Notes under the pieces: generated by a model
Databases searched by the model: none
What the model was told of the DNA's origin: nothing
Seen by the model: the letters and a program-made list of their open reading frames with translations, nothing else
Assembly: GCF_910592395.1 (NCBI RefSeq)
Contig: NC_088318.1
Span: 8,558,349-8,622,348 of the forward strand
DNA: 64,000 bases
Direction of reading: 5' to 3'
From: Lineus longissimus
Taxonomy: Eukaryota > Nemertea > Pilidiophora > Heteronemertea > Lineidae
In this document: piece after piece, positions 33,300-43,799 of the stretch
Position numbering within the stretch: position 1 is the stretch's first letter
Layout: each line of letters begins with the position of its first letter
Translations under genes and position numbers: made by a program

Positions 33300-33720
33300 C
33301 CTTTTTTGGTAACATATTCGGGAATGTTAAAATATTTTGGATTCAAATTTGGTGTGCTGATAGAGGGTGGGCCAAAGGTGTGTCGCGTCACAAAATCGGC
33401 CGAGTTTGATTCTCCATTTGGCTGCCAGGGGGCCAAAACCAAAAACACATAAAGTGTTGGAACTCGCTTAATATTCTTCTGATCTTTACCATATTTTTAT
33501 GGTAAACTAAGCTAACATAGATAGGTACAAGATATATCACCCGGGTTTTTAGTTTCATTCATTTTTCTGCCCTATAGGGGGTGCTTCCTGAAAATCATGA
33601 AAATTCCCTTCCGCTCTGTAACTTCTGAACCACAAACTATTTTGGATTGAAATTTGGTGTGCTGATAGAGGGTGGGACAAAGGTATGTCTCATCGAAAAA
33701 TCGGCAAACTGAACCATAAA
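33300..33720 (+). repeat. Two ~310 bp units distantly related to HINE-2 monomers
   Basis: GGTGTGCTGATAGAGGGTGG occurs at 33350 and again at about 33657, each after an ATTTTGGATT lead. The first unit carries GCCAGGGGGCCAAAA, as in HINE-2 monomers. HINE termini were not found. Confidence 0.55.
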
Positions 33721-34880
33721 CTTTAGTCAATGACAGCCAACAACACCACACGGATTCAAACTACACATTTTTTTAAAAACACCCAACAGCGACGGGGGAC
33801 ATTCAACGCTATGCTTGTTTTGATGGTGTTTTTTTACAAAGTGTTATTTTTTCTCATGTTTACAGGATGATGCAGTCTATAATCTACGAGTCATTCCGGT
33901 GGTCTCCACTGGCAAAGTGGTGTTGCTGTGCATGCTGTGGAACTGGTGACACGAAACCAATCAACCAGTCATCCATGAGATTGACAGGATCGGGAAAGAA
34001 GACGCTGTATCTTAGCTGATTTGTCCTTCATGTTTTGGTCTTGTTTTACTGTATTATAAAAGTCGATTGAATAAGGAAGCTTTGAAATTGAATAGGCATC
34101 TCTGAATTTTTATTTATTGAATGAATGAATGAAATTTACATCTATATACCGCAAAATCCAAATTTTGCTCTAATGTGGTGTTTCAAATTATCGTCTGAAC
34201 ATATGGGTTTTTAGCCCGCACCTGAAAATAGCAACAGTCTCAGCCTTTTTAATCTCAATGCTGAACTTATTCCAATGTCTGGCCGCCTTTACAAGGAAGC
34301 TCCTGCAATCGTACGTCTCCAGGCAATACCTTGGGATCCTCAGGAGACATTTGTCTTCGGACCTCAGGGATCACCCGGAGTCACAGGATGGGAGTAGCTC
34401 AGATATGTAAGTAGGGGCAAGTCCGTTTCTTGCTTTATATATGAGGAGCATTGTCTTGAACTCTATACGTTCACCGATTTGTAGCCAATGTAGACTTCTC
34501 AGCACGGGGTAATGTTAAAAATTAAAAAATAAAGCTTGCCTATTAAACCTAAGCTCTTGAACATGCAACCTTTAACCCTTATACTAGTGTCATGCTCGAC
34601 CTAAGGTCGAGTTAAAATTCCTACCCCTTTACTGTCGCGCTCGAACCTGGGTCGAGAGAGAGGGTAATGCCTCAGAAAATAATTTATCGATGGCGCAATT
34701 GGAGTCCTTTATGTTTAGTTTATCTGCCAGTGTAAAGACGGCACGGCGTCTGATCATTTGATACCAGGAAACCAAATTGTTTCTACATGAAAATTTCCCA
34801 CAACTTGTAAATGGAAGTCAAGCACCTATTCAAAAGAGGTCAGGCAAGGGGTATGGTGATGTAAGAGACGTCATCATGCC
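33721..34880. other. Intron sequence, nothing firm recognised
   Basis: Around 34130-34520 the text resembles a degraded - strand non-LTR RT tail, but no motif is clear enough to call. No RNA gene was seen. Confidence 0.35.
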
Positions 34881-34884
34881 TAAT

Positions 34885-35215
34885 ATCATAATCAAGTAAG
34901 TGACCGCATTGTCGCCTGAATGATATGAGACAAGAGGGTGATGTCACAATCAAGTAAGTGACCACATTTCAGCCTGATTGATATAAGAGAAGAGCGTGAT
35001 GTATGAGACATTATCATGCTTGATTTCACAATCAAGTAAGACTTCGTTGTAGCCTGATTGATATAAGAGAAGCGGGTGATGAATGAGACGGCATCATGCC
35101 TCATGTCACAATCAAGTAAGAGACCGCATTGTAGCCTGATTGATATGAGAGTGGAGAGGGTGATGATAGAGACGGCATCATGCCTCATGTCACAATCTAG
35201 TGACTGCATTGTAGC
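34885..35215. repeat. Minisatellite array with ~60-90 bp units
   Basis: The block TCACAATCAAGTAAG followed by GCATTGTAGCCTGATTGATA recurs about five times, with variable middle parts (AGAGACGGCATCATGCCTCA in the longer units). The unit length alternates, so this is a compound minisatellite. Confidence 0.85.
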
Positions 35216-35775
35216 CTTATGGGAGGGAATAGGGCAGTGTCACAAGAACTAATCGAAACTCAAGGTAATGAAGGAGAGATTTGCACTGATCTACTTTTAT
35301 GACCTTCTGCCCTACTTTAAGACTGTTATAGCTAAAGTGGTCGTGTTTGGTATTGAACTAAAGATAATGAACAGTAGGTTTGTGCTAACCCATTTTCATT
35401 ACCAACTGACCCCTCAACTACTTCATTCACTGCAGTTCAAATAAAACCTTCACAACTCTCATCTACCCTTAGGGCTGAATTCATTAGACGTGTGTAACTT
35501 CTCCCTGATTAGTTATAGGGCCTATTCTTTACATGAAGGACCTGAATCTGTCAATTCAGTAGTTAAACGCTGTTTTAAGCTGAACCCCTTTCATGAATTT
35601 GGCCCGATTTGCCTAAGCTTGATTCCATCTGGTCTGTCCACATCTCCCTATCTACTATAAACCTACATTCTGGTACTCGCATATACTACTTGCTATATTT
35701 TCTTGTCATTCATCTCATTCCTTGCTATAAAATTCCACCAGCGTAGCTATTCAGGCCGCCAAGCCTCTAGTTTTT
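35216..35775. other. Intron sequence, nothing recognised
   Basis: No coding similarity or repeat termini recognised between the minisatellite and the HINE-1 copy. Confidence 0.45.
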
Positions 35776-38700
35776 AGCTCAGCTGACAAAGTCAGCGAAG
35801 CTGGTCATATTACTAAGGGAATGGTGTCCGTCCTTCCTGCCATCCTTCCTTCCATGTCAATTTTGGGCATTTTGTAACCGTAAGACCTAGGCACTTCGTT
35901 GGCACTGCTAAATTAGGAGTAGCCCAAGGGGAACTCAGAAACCAAAAATGAGCGCGATCCGACCTACATTCGGCGAATGAGGTCATCGGGAAGTTTAAAC
36001 TTCTTTCCTTTATACCTCGGTCCACAGAGGAAATATTGTTTTCAAATCTGGCCGAATGTTTTAAAATAATTTTTCATTTTGACTTGTAATGGAATTAGTT
36101 TAGTTTTCACCGCCAGTTGGTGTTACAGGGACATTTGACAGATTTTTTGACGACTTAAAAGCCCGGGTTATGACGTATAGTTGCGCAGTTGTATTCTGCT
36201 CATTGAATTGGCCAAGGAACCAGGCTATATTTCAGCATATCCACTGTGACCAGTCTAAAGATGGAAGATTGATTTTGCAACAAGTAACCAATTTTCTGCT
36301 AAAAAGTAGTCAAGTAGGCGATATTATCACTAGTTCCTTTCAGTGGGTAGTCATAATGTCTTAAGGGAATACTTTCAGAAATTAGTTCTTGAAAATTTGG
36401 CCACAATTCTGTGAAAACGATATCGGAAGTGCACGCTCTGTTTGCGATGTATTTTGAAGTGGAGAATTCCCACAGTATGTGCAGTGAATCGGCATGATCC
36501 TGTTTGCATATTAGTTTTTAGTACTACGATTCTTACATGAGTAAAAAGTAGACTTTTTAGCAACACAATAATGTTACTCCCATAAAAATTGATTCAAAAT
36601 TGACGGAGCTACGGCATTCTGTTCGGCAATTGGCAGCGCTGATAAAATACATTGCATGCTAATACATGCCAAATGGCACACTTTAAAAAGCGCTCATTGG
36701 ACAACGTAGGGAATCACCAGTAATGACGTCATCGCTGGTCTAAATCTTCTATATAATAATATTAGAAGGGGGACGAATAAAGTCCCACTTAGAGGCATTG
36801 GATCGCCTTGAAATTTTGCATGAATGGTGGTGACACCTTACCCTGATGCAACGTCTTGGTTTTATTCAAAAAGTTACTTCAGCGGAGCAGTAATGAGGGA
36901 TTTTTAATCGGACACTGTCAATTCTCCTTACCACTCACAGAAGCCAAGCCATTGCTGTTAAGTTATGCTGGGGCTTAATCAATTACCTGCACTCCCTGTG
37001 GGTTGAATAACATTACATTTTGAACAGCTGGCTATCGGGGGATGATTGGAACAGCCGGTATACTGCTGAACCCAGGTTGATGTTATTTTCAATCCACGAT
37101 TGCAGGTCGCCTGATTTTCGAGATTTCGCGGAAATGAAATTGTAAACAAACGCATGTGTGCAGTTCAAATGTAAACAAAAATGTATTTTTGGTATTTTTG
37201 GTTGCTGGACTTTGGTTTTCCCGCAGTTAGGAGCTGGGGTCAAATTGGTGGTCTATTGTTTATGGTTTTAGTCAGAGGTAGCCCTTGATTATGAAGGGAT
37301 TTTCAAATCAAGGTGACCATGTATGGGCCGTGAAAACCGCAAAAAATCTGTACATGTTTTTGCAAGCGGTCATCGCTCGCGCAAACTTGTCTTGCATGTT
37401 TTTGTCAAAGAGGACGTCGAAGAACGCGGTCGTATATCAAAACAGATGTTGCGTGGCGCTCGCGCAAACTTCCCTCACATGTTTTTGTGAAAGAGGACGT
37501 CGAAGAACGCGGTCGTATAAAAAAACAGACGTTGGGTGGCGCTCGAGACGGGTCATCCTATTTAGCGTCCAGTGGCGACCAGTGGCGTCCAACGCGAAAT
37601 AATAGGGTGTATATGGTTAAAAATGTTTTCAAGCTCCTAAAACACTTTCAATAAACAAGATTTAGAAGTTTGGTGGAGTTTGCAAACCTAGTTTTTGAAT
37701 AATTATCACCAGAAAACGATCTTAGTATGCCAACCTGATGCCAGATCCCGATTCCGCTTTTTCTATAAACCCAAGGAACGGCAGCTAAAACAAAGATGGC
37801 GGCCAGTACTTTTGCTGGACGCATACTAAGATCGTTTTCTGGTGATAATTATTCAAAAACTGGGTTTGCAAACGCCACCAAACTTCTAAATCTTGTTTAT
37901 TGAAAGTGTTTTAGGAGCTTGAAAACATTTTTAACCATATACACCTTATTATTTCGCGTTGGACGCCACTGGTCGCCACTGGACGCTAAATAGGATGACC
38001 CGCTTTGAGCGCCACCCAACGTCTGTTTTTTTATACGACCGCGTTCTTCGACGTCCTCTTTCACAAAAACATGTGAGGGAAGTTTGCGCGAGCGCCACCC
38101 AACGTCTGTTTTGATATACGACCGCGTTCTCCGACGTCCTCTTTCACAAAAACATGTGAGGGAAGTTTGCGCGAGCGCCACCCAACGTCTGTTTTGATAT
38201 ACGACCGCGTTCTTCGACGTCCTCTTTCACAAAAACATGCAAGACAAGTTTGCGCGAGCGACGACCGCTTACAAAAACATGTACAGATTTTTTGCGGTTT
38301 TCACGGCCCATAACCATGGTCTTTTTATATGTTCACCACGGCTTTCAATACTTGATGTATCTGAAGAGGCGTGCGGAACGTGACATGGCCTTACCAAGGA
38401 GCTGCTCACGGTGCTGAACTTCTAGCTTGCCTGTCGACTAAGTACCTTTTTGGCCGAGACATTGCTACATGTAGGAGGAGCACGCATTTTAAAGTTATAG
38501 TAGTGATAGTACAGTTGGTTGGAGCCATTTGGAAGCCGACGTGTGAAGGCCTATCTGGGTTCTCCTTCTTCTTCGTATAAAAAGGGGAATATTGTTGACT
38601 AAGGAACGAGGCATATTGACATTGCCAAATCATCTCTGTCGGACCAATTGATATACTTTTATATGCACGCATACATCACGCCTTTGCAGGGTCCGAGTCT

Positions 38701-39394
38701 GTGGAAAATTGGTTTGATTAATTTGTCTCTTTGATATTGCTCCTTTATTGCATTAGATTTTCATCGCAATTCAATCTATTCAAGATATAGCCAATTTGAA
38801 CCTGTCTGCGCCAAGGATAGATTGGTTCCCGATCGACTCACTAGGGATACGCAGTAGAGCACAATGTCATGAAAAACGACCCTTTGTATTGTAAATTCCA
38901 ATCACCTGCAGGACAGGTCAATTTCTCTCAATAAAATAATTTTGTTGACTCCTGTAATCTCTACCTTATTAAAAAAAAACAAACTGGTGTTCGTCCCAAA
39001 CTGGTCATTTCTATTTATTTTGACCTCTGTTAAATCAGGATACCTCTCAATTACAGACAGCATTTTGTATACTTGTGCTGTACAACCCAGCCTGGACATA
39101 CCACCGTTGTCCATGGAGAAGTCTCATCCTCTCTGACACTTCTTTTCTGTAAAGCTACCGATACAACATACTGAACTAGGGATATCTTCCGTTGCATCCT
39201 GTAATATTTACATATCATGGCTGATTAATTCAATCATATTTCATCCAGCTGGCAGCTCTGCATTGGAAATTTTAGTGGTATAACGTGCTCTCTTGACCTT
39301 CAAACAGTAGTATAAAGCCGATATTTACTACTTTACACCCTCCGTCCTAAGTTATTAGGTCATCCAGCTGAGCGCCAGGCCCTTGGGCCTCTTG
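35776..39394 (+). mobile_element. Long HINE-1 copy (3.6 kb) carrying a foldback insertion
   Basis: The 5' end AGCTCAGCTGACAAAGTCAG follows TTTTT, and the 3' end is CAGCTGAGCGCCAGGCCCTT, GGGCCTCTTG. It is closely related to the copy at 24694 over the first ~800 bp and the last ~500 bp. It keeps about 400 bp (36565-36965) that the 24694 copy lacks, and a segment (38330-38880) shared with 52200-52760. The foldback element at 37322-38312 is inserted in it. Confidence 0.85.
37322..38312. mobile_element. 991 bp foldback DNA element with 6 bp target duplication
   Basis: The left arm (37322-37730, 409 bp) and right arm (37821-38312, 492 bp) are near-perfect inverted repeats around a 90 bp loop, with termini TATGGGCCGTGAAAACCGC. 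The arms differ by exactly one 83 bp internal unit: two copies at the left, three at the right. ACCATG is duplicated at 37316-37321 and 38313-38318. The HINE-1 copy at 52196-52210 has the uninterrupted site GTGACCATGGTC. No transposase is encoded. Confidence 0.92.
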
Positions 39395-39399
39395 TTGTT

Positions 39400-39830
39400 C
39401 ATTCCGTACCATAACTGCAGAACTGAGTGAGTGACAGATATGAAACTTGTGTAGTGTGCTGTCCTAGTGTAGGGGAGGTTCCCTATTGATTTTGGACCCA
39501 ACCGAAAATTTAAGATAGGCCGCCACCTTTGTTTTTCGCATTCCCATAACTCAAGAACTGAGTGAGGGTCAACTTCTGTGGTGTGATGTGATAGAGTTGG
39601 AGAAGTTCCCTAATCTTTTTGGAAGCCCAAAATGCAATATGGCCACCAGGCTGCCATCTTTGTCTTTCACATTCCGCTATGCAAATCCCGAAAAAAGTAA
39701 GTGATAGACTTGAAACTTCTGTGGTGTGATGGACAAGTGTAGGAGAGGTTCCCTATAAAATTTGCACCAAGCGCATAACCCAAGATGGTCACCAGGCCGC
39801 AATCTTTCTTGATCGGGGGCATACATTGTG
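39400..39830 (+). repeat. Three units of the ~140 bp repeat family (family 3)
   Basis: Units include ATTCC...ATAACT...AAGAACTGAGTGAGTGACAG, GGGGAGGTTCCCTATTGATT and ATGGCCACCAGG...GCCATCTTTG. They are related to the array at 54460-56030. The block ends with GGGGGCATACATTGT. Confidence 0.75.
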
Positions 39831-40661
39831 ATTTGCCTCAATCACGTTATGTGTAGTTAAAATGGGATGCAGGAGGTCGAATCTGATACCATGTCAAATC
39901 AAAAGATAGCGTCGTGAATGGCGTGGGGAAAAGCAGATTCAGATTCTAGATTGAATTGGATGTGGATGGGTAGTTGGCGGGTTAAGTTTGCAAGTTTGCT
40001 AGCTCAGAAAGTGCGCGTTGGATTTTAATGTTGTTGGGAGCTTTGGACTATTTTCTTCTGGGTTAACTGCTGCTAATCAAGGCGGTACAGGCCAAAATGT
40101 CCCGTGTTTTGAATGAAATAAATGTTTGCCCCGCCGCCTAGCATCACGTCACTGGTGAGGTGGCCCGTCATATTTTCCCTGGTTTGTGTAGGTTCATATC
40201 CCTCGGTTCATATTGTCGGTCAATGATCGTCGGTCAGTACTCTAAATGACCTAGGCCTGTAACGTAATTTATTATGGTTCGTGTGGTGAAAAACCTAGTT
40301 CATTGTGGCTATATATTTGATGTACGAACCGGGCAATACACAAAACGATTATCGATTTCTGGTCGGATCGTATGGGGCCGTAAGCTGCCTAAACCAATAC
40401 ATACTTGTGGACCTGGCTGTAAGCAGGTTGATTTCAGTAGTACACATTGCTCGCTGCAAGATGACTGTGAGGCCTGGCTGCCTCCACACATTTTAGAAGC
40501 TTCGTAATGAACGTCAAATTTGAAACTGGTCGATAGCTCTTAAACTGAGACTCATAGCTATGCCTAGCATTGCCCACGTTGTGAATGAGTCCAAAGCCAC
40601 GGGTGTGTGAATATGTGTTGAGTAAGGTGGGGTTTTTTCAATCGACAATCTATTTTTTCAG
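39831..40661. other. Intron sequence before the second SPCA exon
   Basis: No mobile element termini or RNA gene were recognised. ORFs at 40274-40507 resemble no protein known to me. The polypyrimidine tract TATTTTTTCAG at 40651-40661 is the 3' splice site. Confidence 0.5.
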
Positions 40662-40873
40662 GGAATGGTCATTTGTACTGGTGAAAGCTCAGAGTTTGGT
40701 GAGATCTTTAAGATGATGGGAGCTGAAGAGGCGCCCAAGACACCCCTTCAGATCAGCATGGGGGTGTTAGGCAAACAACTCTCTTTCTATTCTTTCTGGA
40801 TTATTGGTCTCATCATGTTCCTTGGATGGTTACAGGGACGACGGCTGCTGGATATGTTCACAATTGGTGTGAG
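40662..40873 (+). CDS. ATP2C1: Exon of secretory-pathway Ca2+/Mn2+-ATPase (SPCA), stalk and third membrane segment
   Basis: This 212 bp exon is flanked by TTTTTTCAG and GTGAGT. It encodes [20 protein letters not shown], then [20 protein letters not shown], an [19 protein letters not shown] hydrophobic helix (third membrane segment) and LLDMFTIGV. This matches SPCA1 segments such as [20 protein letters not shown] and [10 protein letters not shown]. It joins the exon at 6875-7027 in frame and ends in phase 2, completing an Ser codon with the next exon (SLAVAAIPEGLP in known SPCA). That next exon, with the Ca2+-binding PEGL, was not found and probably lies beyond 64000. Confidence 0.95.
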
Positions 40874-41257
40874 GTGAGTGTTCTATGGCCTTATCTTGGC
40901 AGTTATTCCGCGATCCTGGGAATTTTAAACAAATATTTTCCTTTAATCCTCTTCATACTTATCTTACACTAGGTTATAAGATTTACTTGACACTTACCTC
41001 CTTCCGAATAACTTCCTGCAGAATAACCTCATGGTAATACTACAAACCACAAAAGTGTCTGTCTGGGTGGTGAAAAGTATAAAACGCACAGAGACGGGAC
41101 TCATTTTCACCTGAAGTCCCCCAAAATATTACTTGTTTTTATTGCAAATTTCACAGAAGTTGTTATATTGTAATTGTCAGGTAGACAGCACCACTAGAAT
41201 TATTACACAGCTAAAGAGATAAAATATGCGGTCAATGCTGAAACATGCCTTCTTTTT
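40874..41257. other. Start of the next SPCA intron, nothing recognised
   Basis: Begins with the donor GTGAGTG. No features were recognised before the HINE-2 copy at 41258. Confidence 0.5.
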
Positions 41258-41823
41258 GGCTCACCGTAGTGTATACAATACTGCTGTGTCTGTTGTCTTC
41301 TGGGTTATGAATTTGAAACTTTGTACACAGGAACCACCAGGTCAGGTGACCTCTGACAGTGAATTTCGGTCGGATCTGATTCTTGACTTGGCCAACGAGG
41401 GGCCAAAAGTGGAAACTTAAAAGTGTGCTATTTCTCTTATAAGTGACTTGTTTTTGAATTTCTTCCTACCTACCTTGGGGTACCTACCATCAAAATATCA
41501 AAAACGAGTCACTTATAAGCAAGATTTTGCAATTATGACCTTTTTAGTTTTGGGCCCCAGGTTACCAAGTTGAGAATCAGATGTTATCTGACATTGGGGA
41601 TCATGTGTACCAAGTTTCAAGTTCATAGCTTAAGTGGTTAAGAAATGTGCCGTAGTTACATTCCAAAGGCCAATTTATGCCAATTGACGTCTCTGACCTT
41701 GAAAAGTGGGTCAAATCAATAACCCGTAGGATATGTGATGTATCCTTACTCGGAGTGCCTACCTGAAAGATATCATCGAAAGCAAATTACTAATATGCAA
41801 GATATTGCACTCTTTACCTGCTT
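41258..41823 (+). mobile_element. HINE-2 copy 5, with an inverted monomer
   Basis: It begins GGCTCACCGTAGTGTATACA after TTTTT. The first ~200 bp read in the normal orientation. From about 41465 to 41815 the monomer is reversed, seen in TGACCTTGAAAAGTGGGTCA and CCAAGTTTCAAGTTCATAGC. No 3' hairpin is present before copy 6 starts. Confidence 0.7.
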
Positions 41824-42412
41824 GGCTCACCGTAGGGGAGTCTATATAACACTGAAGTGTCTGTCGTCAGTCGTCATCGTTGCCTCTTTCCTGTTTCAAA
41901 AACAATTGCGCATTTCTTAATGGCTAGGGCTATGAACTTGAAACTTTGTACACAGGAATGCCCAAGGTCAGGTGACCTCTGACAATTTATTTCAGCCTGA
42001 TCTGATTCTTTACTTGGCCAACAGGGGGCTAGAAGTGGAAACCTAAAAGTGTGATATCTCTCTTATGAGTGACTCTTTGTCGATAAGATTTTTATGGTAG
42101 GTTCTCCTTGCAAGGATACATCACATATTGTACGGGTTTTTGATTTGACCTAATTTTCAAGGTCACAGAGGTCAAATGTCGTAATTGGCCATTTGAGTGA
42201 AACTATGGCACGTATCTTAACCACTAAAGCTATGAACATGAAATTTGGTACACATGACTCCCTATGTCATTTCACCTCTGACACCGAATTTCTGTCTGAT
42301 CAGTAAAAGGTGCAATATCTTGCTTATTGACTTGTTTTGATGATATTTTTATGGTAGGTACTCCAAGCAAGGATACATCACATGTCATGACTTTGATTTG
42401 ACCTATATACTA
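41824..42412 (+). mobile_element. HINE-2 copy 6, cut by a Tc1/mariner end
   Basis: It starts GGCTCACCGTAGGGGAGTCT and carries two monomers. It matches copy 4 up to ACCTATATACTATACA, where a new sequence begins at a TA. The 3' hairpin is missing. Confidence 0.75.
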
Positions 42413-42414
42413 TA

Positions 42415-43790
42415 CAGTGCGTTTCCAAAAAAAGGAAACAGAGACTAATTTGTTAATATCTTGGACATGGCTGAATATTTTGGAGATTGGTAACCACTAT
42501 TTATTACCTATGATGGCTTCTTTCATATGACACCAAGATATCCAGTTTACTGTCACGGATGACTGAGCACGAAGCAGTTCGGACAACCGTGTCAGAACTG
42601 GTCCTGCACCGTTTACCGCAGCATGACTCTGACAAGGAAGAAAGACCAGTGGTCCTTAGGAAAAAATTCATTCAATTATTTAACCCTTTCGCTGCACCGC
42701 TCAAAATTATTTCAATATTGATTCGTTGCTGCCCCAAATATACTGTAAAAGCCAATTTTAACATAGGTAACTTTGAGGCCAATATACAGCCTGAAGGAGA
42801 AGAGGTAGAGCTTTGGACTATTGGAAAAGGTTGTTGGGGACAGCATGGACTTTCAAATTATGCATTTGTTAATTACCTGAAATTATGTTAATTAACTAAT
42901 TAACGCTAATTAATATTAATCAACGAGGAAAAAAACAAGATTTTTCATTTTGACCCAGGCTATCACTATCAACTCCCTTCCAACCCTGAATCATGCACAC
43001 TATCATCCCCATGCACGCTGTGTACATCGGCATTATGTTCAGAATCATAATCAGACTCGTCTTCTAAAGCCTCGAATTCACTATTTCATCAATTATTGAT
43101 TCTGCAGTTCGTCGAACACGTGACTGAGCCATTTAAATTTGTTTACAAAACTTTGGACTCAAAATATCGCCTAAACTTTGAATAAAAACACCGAAGTTTT
43201 CACTCAGAAATCGGAAGTTCTAGCGGTTAACAACATGGCAGGACACCTAGCAACAAGTTTCTGTACTAATTTTCTATTGAAAACATCGTCTGATTCAGGT
43301 CTCTCCCAAGTCGCAGTTCTCTGTACATCCGCACAGATCGAAAAAAACTTTGGTCGCAAAAAAGCGTACATCTGTAGCGAAAGGGTTTACATGTCGGTGC
43401 TTATTCCTGTCTCGACCTAACCCCAATGTCCTTCGACATGCCCCTCATTCCTTTCAACACAAACTTCAGCTCTGGTTTTCATTGCTCTCTGCATTTCTGA
43501 GTACCTCTCTTTGTCCTCTTGAGGTCTCAACTTCAGCGTCTATTTTGCACATAAGTTGATATCTTGCTGAGAAGACTTGTAAACTTGATTCTTAAGATGT
43601 CACCATGAAAAAACCAACAAGTATGAGGTCAGGGGACCTTGGTGGCCACTCAATCTGATGGTTGATGGCACTAAACGCATCTGCTACTTGCTGGAATCTT
43701 CCAGTCTTCAACCACTCTGTTACCACCAACAAACACTGCTCAGTTGTAAGCTGCATTTTGCTGGTCTGAGAAAGTGAGAACCTTTCCGAC
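42415..43790 (-). mobile_element. Tc1/mariner-like (IS630) element, partial
   Basis: The left end reads CAGTGCGTTTCC after TA (42413-42414), in a place where HINE-2 copy 4 is uninterrupted. On the - strand 43590-43760 encodes MQLTTEQCLLVVTEWLKTGR and then, in line, EWPPRSPDL, the IS630-type transposase end motif that includes the third catalytic Asp. The middle of the transposase is deleted. A piggyBac derivative (42684-43385) lies inside. The right terminus was not found. Confidence 0.6.
42684..43385 (-). mobile_element. 702 bp piggyBac derivative
   Basis: The left end is TTAA followed by CCCTTTCGCTGCA. The right end is the inverse TGTAGCGAAAGGG followed by TTTA, a one-base change from TTAA. 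On the - strand, 43132 down to 42969 encodes a start (MAQSRVRRTAESIIDEI) and, after a frameshift, an acidic run (DESDYDSEHNADVHSVHGDD), like the acidic N-terminus of piggyBac transposases. The catalytic core is absent. Confidence 0.65.
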
Positions 43791-43799
43791 AGTTAAGGA

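Noticed and set aside
32456-33448. ORFs with FRLFL or CFAYS repeats near 32.5 and 33.2 kb.
   Set aside because: They translate the 15 bp minisatellite (unit length divisible by three), so they stay open by chance.
34892-35209. 105-codon - strand ORF over 34892-35209.
   Set aside because: It is a read-through of a minisatellite and has a repeated peptide without known similarity.
25084-36364. A 64-codon ORF (starting MTYSCAVVFC) present in two HINE-1 copies, at 25084-25278 and 36170-36364.
   Set aside because: The two copies differ by several amino acid changes for few base changes, with no sign of coding constraint, and other HINE-1 copies lack it. The first residues look a little like a THAP finger, but no further THAP residues follow.
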